The translations under genes were made by a program, and so were the position numbers. The notes under the pieces were generated by a model, which was not told the origin of the DNA, did no database searches, and saw nothing but the letters and a program-made list of their open reading frames with translations. Below are positions 33,793 to 37,649 of a DNA stretch of 37,649 nucleotides, in pieces (the first letter of the stretch is position 1; each line of letters starts with the position of its first letter). This DNA is from Gammaproteobacteria bacterium. GTDB taxonomy: Bacteria; Pseudomonadota; Gammaproteobacteria; GRL18. Location of the stretch: the NCBI GenBank assembly GCA_015488755.1, contig WFNB01000122.1, positions 1-37,649 on the forward strand, in the 5' to 3' direction.

Positions 33793-34449
33793 ATGTTTAG
33801 GTTTAGGTTGTTCAGTTTTCTTTTTATTTGTTGTTATTTTTCTTATTCTTATGCTACTGAAATCGATCTGGAGCTGGGGGAAGAAATTAACGAAGTCTGT
33901 GCTGGCTGTCATGGTGAATTTGGTCAGGGCGGGAAACATGGTGAATACCCACGTTTAGCTGGTTTATCAGTTGCCTATATTTCTGAGCAGCTTAAATTAT
34001 TCAAAGAGGAAAAACGTAAGAATATGCCTATGCGCCCTTATGCGAATGAGCGCGAATTGCCTGATGAAGATATTCCTTCAATTGCTGTATTTTTGTCACA
34101 GATTAAACTTACCAGTCAAATGCCAGTCTTTGATAAAAACACTTCGGCTTATGATAAATTATTAATTGCCAAAAAAGTATTTAATATCCCTAAACAAGAA
34201 GGTGATATTGCTCTAGGTAAGAAGATTTATAAAAAAGAATGTAAATCCTGTCATGGTCGCAATGGCAAAGGTAAAAAGAACTCTGATATCCCCCCATTAG
34301 CAGGTCAATATACACAATATATGCGTAGACAAATGGATCACTTTGCCAAGGGTAAACGTGAACATGATGATGATGCCGATTTTTTTGCTGAAATGAAAGC
34401 AGATGAAATTCAAGCAATTATGGCTTACTTATCCATTATGGATGACTAA
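33793..34449 (+). CDS. second dihaem cytochrome c of the nos cluster
   Basis: The precursor has 218 residues with a short aromatic-rich Sec signal (1-21) and two haem motifs, CAGCH (Cys36-His40) and CKSCH (Cys150-His154), each in a c4-like half (PRLAGLSVAYISEQL and PPLAGQYTQYMRRQM). It resembles dihaem c4-type carriers and probably acts in electron transfer to NosZ. It shares the RLxGQxxxYMxRQ pattern with the cytochrome at 25912, suggesting related origin. It closes the nos cluster; rmuC begins ten bases later. Confidence 0.88.
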   Translation: MFRFRLFSFLFICCYFSYSYATEIDLELGEEINEVCAGCHGEFGQGGKHGEYPRLAGLSVAYISEQLKLFKEEKRKNMPMRPYANERELPDEDIPSIAVFLSQIKLTSQMPVFDKNTSAYDKLLIAKKVFNIPKQEGDIALGKKIYKKECKSCHGRNGKGKKNSDIPPLAGQYTQYMRRQMDHFAKGKREHDDDADFFAEMKADEIQAIMAYLSIMDD

Positions 34450-34458
34450 ATAATATAA

Positions 34459-35910
34459 ATGCAATTAGAACCACACGTAATTAATCTTATTTTGTCTTTG
34501 CTGTCTGGTTTTTTTCTTGGTGTGGTTATCTGCTGGTTTTTTTTACGAATAAGATATGCTCAATTAATAAAATACAAGCTCACTAATCTGAATATTCAAC
34601 ATGATGCAGAACAAAAAATTACGGATGTAGAATTAGAAAATTTAGAAAATGAGTTAGACTTACTGCGCCAACAACTAGCCGATAAAGAACAAATAGTCTT
34701 AAATAAGATGGCTGAGCTGTCTAAAATGAATGAGCTTAGAGCCATTTATGCGACTCGTGCAGCACAGAATAACGACTATAAAGAAGCCTTGCAAAAAACG
34801 ACAGATGAAGTACAACAATTGCGTGATGAGGCGTATGGCTATCAAAAAAAATTATCAGAAGTGCAGATAAAAGCAGATGAAAAATTAAAAGCAGCGCAGT
34901 TAATCATTGATAATTTAGAACACTCAAAGCAGCAACTTGTTGAGCAGTTTGAGCTATTAGCCAATAAGATATTTACTCACAATAGTAGTGAGTTAAAGCA
35001 GTCCAACCAACATGAAATTAGCCAATTATTAACCCCTTTCAAAGATCATTTTACTGATTTTAAACGTAAGATTGAAGAACTTCATGAACTGGATTCTCGT
35101 GATAGAATTTCACTTCAAGCTCAGGTCAAACAATTATCCTCTCTCAATAGACAGATCAGTGAAGATACGATTAATTTAACCCGTGCGCTTAAAGGCGATG
35201 TAAAATTTCAGGGTAATTGGGGCGAAATGGTCTTGGAAAATTTACTGGAACATAGTGGTCTGCGTAAGGATATTGAATACAAGTTACAGCCTTCGTTTCG
35301 AGGACAAGATCATCATTTATTGCGTCCAGATGCACTGATCAGTCTGCCTGACAATAAAACGATTATAATTGATTCTAAAGTGTCTTTAAAAGCATATACT
35401 TGCTATGTGAGCGCTATTGATGATAAACAACAAAAAGAAGCACTTAAGGATCATGTGCAATCATTGAAAAACCATATTAAGGTATTATCCAGTAAAGATT
35501 ATTCAGCGATTGATGAACTGCAATGCCTAGATTTTGTGTTATTGTTTGTACCGATAGAACAGGCACTTATGTTGGTCATTAATGAAGAGCCAGAGATGGT
35601 GTTTAATGCTTTTGAGAAAAAAATAATTATTGTCAGCACCACAACCTTATTGGCAACAGTACGTACTATTGAGAGTTTTTGGCGTTATGACCGACAACAA
35701 TCAAATGCCGAAGAAATTGCTAAACGAGCAGGGGATATGCTGGATAAGTTTTCTCTATTTGTAGCAGAATTAGAAAATATTGGTCGTCAGCTGGATCGAG
35801 CCAAAGAAAGTTATAATACTGCTCATAATCGCTTAGCAAGTGGCAATGGTAATTTAATGAGTAGAGCGAAAATAATTCAAGAATTAGGAATTAAACCTAA
35901 AAAAATATGA
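34459..35910 (+). CDS. rmuC: RmuC family DNA recombination/limiting protein
   Basis: This 483-residue protein has an N-terminal membrane anchor (about 9-29), a long coiled coil (about 40-170) and the RmuC domain (about 190-470). Family landmarks are KGDVKFQGNWGEMVLENLLEHSGL, written here as GNWGEMVLENLLEHSGL, then RPDALISLPDNKTIIIDSKV and the IIIVSTTTLLATVRTI segment. RmuC limits recombination-mediated inversion of short inverted repeats in E. coli and has a predicted nuclease fold. It is probably unrelated to the nos genes. Confidence 0.93.
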   Translation: MQLEPHVINLILSLLSGFFLGVVICWFFLRIRYAQLIKYKLTNLNIQHDAEQKITDVELENLENELDLLRQQLADKEQIVLNKMAELSKMNELRAIYATRAAQNNDYKEALQKTTDEVQQLRDEAYGYQKKLSEVQIKADEKLKAAQLIIDNLEHSKQQLVEQFELLANKIFTHNSSELKQSNQHEISQLLTPFKDHFTDFKRKIEELHELDSRDRISLQAQVKQLSSLNRQISEDTINLTRALKGDVKFQGNWGEMVLENLLEHSGLRKDIEYKLQPSFRGQDHHLLRPDALISLPDNKTIIIDSKVSLKAYTCYVSAIDDKQQKEALKDHVQSLKNHIKVLSSKDYSAIDELQCLDFVLLFVPIEQALMLVINEEPEMVFNAFEKKIIIVSTTTLLATVRTIESFWRYDRQQSNAEEIAKRAGDMLDKFSLFVAELENIGRQLDRAKESYNTAHNRLASGNGNLMSRAKIIQELGIKPKKI

Positions 35911-35918
35911 GAGAATAA

Positions 35919-37136
35919 GTGACTAAAACAAGTAATAATAAGGTTGCTCTATGCCAGAGTGCATTTGGTGATTTTCAACTTAAGCGTATTCCTGAAGATA
36001 AAAACTTATATGCTTGGAATTCTGCTGATCTTTATTTATTACAGCATTTATTTGAATTAACTCAATTGCAAAAAATTGATTTATGTAAAGCAAGAATTCT
36101 TATTCTTAATGATTCTTTTGGTGCCTTAAGTGTTGCCTTGGCAAGATTTTCTTGTGATTCCTATAATGATTCGTTTCTTGCTCATCATGCTTTGCTAAAA
36201 AATTTGGAACATTGCTCTCTAAAATATAAAGATAAAGTAAAATTGTTAAAAAGCACTGACACTCTAGAAGGTGAATATGATCTGGTTTTATTCAAAGAAG
36301 TGAAAAATCAGGCTTTTTTAAACGATCAGATGTCTAAACTTTCTACACATATTCATAGAGATACGATTATTATTGGCTCAATTATGGCCAAAAATTTGCA
36401 AAGAAATACCGTAGAATTACTCAATAAAACTATTGGTGAAACAAAAGTATCATTAACGTGGAAAAAAGCCCGACTTTTAATCATTACACCTGATACCTCT
36501 TTATTAGAGAAAGTGAAGAATCATCAGCCTAAGGATACACATCAGCTAAACCAGAGCAATGATTACCAATCTGAAATCAGCTACTATGAATTAGAAAATA
36601 GTAAAGAGAAAATTTATAATTATGCTAATGTTTTTTCAAGAAATAAGCTGGACATTGGTACACGATTTTTTTTGCAGCATTTACCGGTAGAAAAAACCTA
36701 TAAAAGCATTATTGACCTCGGTTGTGGTAACGGTGTGTTATCCTTAAAAATCGCTCAATATCACCCAGAAGCAACAATTTGTTGTATTGATGAATCTTAT
36801 ATGGCAATTGCTTCTGCTAGCATGACGCTGCAACAGAACCTACCAGAAAAGCAAGCTATTCACTATCATGCTGCTAATGCTTTAGATGGGATATCTCCTG
36901 AAAGTGCGGATCTCATTTTATGTAATCCACCTTTCCATCAGCAATATATTGTGGGCGATGCTATTGCATGGCAAATGTTCAAACAGTCAAAAGCAACCCT
37001 GATAAAGGGTGGGGAATTGTGGGTTGTTGGTAATCGGCATCTTGCCTATCACTTGAAATTGAAAAAAATATTTGCTAATTGCACGCTGATTGCGAGCAAT
37101 AAAAAATTTGTTATCTTAAAAGCAGTAAAAACCTAA
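35919..37136 (+). CDS. rlmG: RlmG, 23S rRNA m2G1835 methyltransferase
   Basis: The protein has 405 residues. The duplicated methyltransferase architecture matches RlmG rather than RsmC: an N-terminal non-catalytic half with YAWNSADLYLLQHL, ILNDSFGALSVALA and WKKARLLI, then a catalytic half with ANVFSRNKLDIGTRFFLQHL, motif I IIDLGCGNGV, and NPPFHQQ for the exocyclic amine. The end NKKFVILKAVK also matches. The start is a GTG at 35919, eight bases after the rmuC stop, preceded by GAGAA. Spacing suggests cotranscription with rmuC. Confidence 0.92.
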   Translation: MTKTSNNKVALCQSAFGDFQLKRIPEDKNLYAWNSADLYLLQHLFELTQLQKIDLCKARILILNDSFGALSVALARFSCDSYNDSFLAHHALLKNLEHCSLKYKDKVKLLKSTDTLEGEYDLVLFKEVKNQAFLNDQMSKLSTHIHRDTIIIGSIMAKNLQRNTVELLNKTIGETKVSLTWKKARLLIITPDTSLLEKVKNHQPKDTHQLNQSNDYQSEISYYELENSKEKIYNYANVFSRNKLDIGTRFFLQHLPVEKTYKSIIDLGCGNGVLSLKIAQYHPEATICCIDESYMAIASASMTLQQNLPEKQAIHYHAANALDGISPESADLILCNPPFHQQYIVGDAIAWQMFKQSKATLIKGGELWVVGNRHLAYHLKLKKIFANCTLIASNKKFVILKAVKT

Positions 37137-37156
37137 TAGTACAAGGTAAAAACGGC

Positions 37157-37366
37157 TTAAACATCATCATAGATATTAAAGGTATCAATGTGATGATCCT
37201 GAGAATTTAATATTTTAATACGCTCATCGGTTACCACTCTTTTGGCTGTGCTAAAAAATTCTGAACTTTCAGCGACATCGGTAAAAAATTTCTTTTTTGC
37301 CTCGATAATGTCATTTGCTTCAATTTCATGATCAATAAAAGCAGTGTGTCTGAAAATATATTTCAT
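37157..37366 (-). CDS. small protein of unknown function
   Basis: The gene encodes 69 residues starting MKYIFRHTAFIDHEIEAND. The start at 37366 has AAGGA eight bases upstream; an ATG at 37387 would place that site inside the gene. The protein is mixed alpha/beta with no Cys pair, signal or membrane segment, and its opening (beta strand, then helix EANDIIEAKKKFF) resembles small single-domain conserved proteins. I do not recognise the family. It lies tail to tail with rlmG, 20 bp apart. Confidence 0.6.
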   Translation of the reverse strand: MKYIFRHTAFIDHEIEANDIIEAKKKFFTDVAESSEFFSTAKRVVTDERIKILNSQDHHIDTFNIYDDV

Positions 37367-37465
37367 AATGATTTTCCTTTGCGCCATTGGCTTTAGGCAC
37401 TCTCTTAAGTGATAACACTCATTATGCCATTCTTTTTATCTATAATCTCTATTGAATCATAAATT

Positions 37466-37649
37466 TTAACCTAAATAAATCAGTTGAATCGTAGCGAGAA
37501 TGATCAGAGTGCTGGAAATACAAGGCTTTGCAGGTTATTTTGACTTTATTCGTAGTCATCTACGGGTGAAGTCAAAATGTTCTGCAAAGCCTTGTAGATT
37601 CAGTGCTATGGACATTCGCAGTAGGTTCAACTGATTTATTTAGGTTTAA
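37466..37649. repeat. 184-bp imperfect palindromic element at the window end
   Basis: The whole element can fold back on itself. Arms at 37468-37488 and 37626-37646 match over 21 bp. Inner arms ACAAGGCTTTGCAG and CTGCAAAGCCTTGT, followed by ATTTTGACTT on one side and its complement on the other, also match. The apex is CGTAG-TCAT-CTACG (37551-37564). Scattered mismatches show it is not a recent inversion artefact. It looks like a non-autonomous palindromic element. No protein gene is inside it. Confidence 0.8.

Noticed and set aside
33686-33958. 90-codon frame spanning the poly-T repeat between nosY and the cytochrome gene
   Set aside because: It is driven by T runs giving Phe/Leu, and overlaps two well-supported genes.

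Overview
The window looks like a chromosomal stretch from an AT-rich, sulfur-oxidising and N2O-respiring gammaproteobacterium. The evidence is a gammaproteobacterial-type RlmG and RmuC, SoxB, a TtrSR-like two-component system, a clade II nitrous-oxide reductase cluster and the classical menaquinone pathway. A Thiotrichales-like sulfur bacterium or a sulfur-oxidising symbiont would fit, but this taxonomic guess is inference.

Layout: (1) 319-1999 holds two tandem secreted PilJ-domain proteins. (2) 2092-8547 is an RNA-repair locus: rtcR faces a sigma-54-controlled operon rtcB-rtcA, then about 590 bp of structured non-coding DNA rich in tRNA-like pieces, then a slipin/SPFH gene and a twin-CBS gene. 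(3) 8653-8792 is a palindromic intergenic repeat. (4) 8827-13804 holds soxB, divergent from a TtrS-like sensor kinase and its FixJ/TtrR-type regulator. (5) 13933-22418 is a menaquinone region: ubiE/menG and menE on the plus strand, facing menF-menD-menB-menA-menC-menI on the minus strand. menD carries an apparent frameshift, and no menH is present. (6) 22553-34449 is a nos cluster: FNR box, nosZ, a terminator, a small cytochrome c, a dihaem cytochrome c, a NosB-like membrane protein, nosD-G-H-F-L-Y and another dihaem cytochrome c. (7) 34459-37366 holds rmuC, rlmG and a small unknown gene. (8) The window ends in a 184-bp imperfect palindrome.

How the parts may work together: menaquinol made by the Men enzymes would feed the NosG/NosH quinol dehydrogenase, and the cytochromes c would carry electrons to periplasmic NosZ. 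A perfect FNR box sits between menF and nosZ with spacing suited to driving both directions. NosR is absent and NosZ has a Sec signal, as expected for clade II. NosZ ends in an unusual extension of about 118 residues without a haem motif.

The most unusual part is the RNA-repair operon. RtcR is known in Salmonella to sense 5' tRNA fragments ending in cyclic phosphate, and here its target operon carries a tRNA-Lys(UUU)-like RNA gene that lacks the first acceptor pair and has A instead of U33. Next to it lies a D-arm plus T-arm module without an anticodon arm, and a series of further hairpins. A dedicated sentinel, decoy or Y-RNA-like partner of the repair system is a testable inference. No Ro60 gene is in the window.
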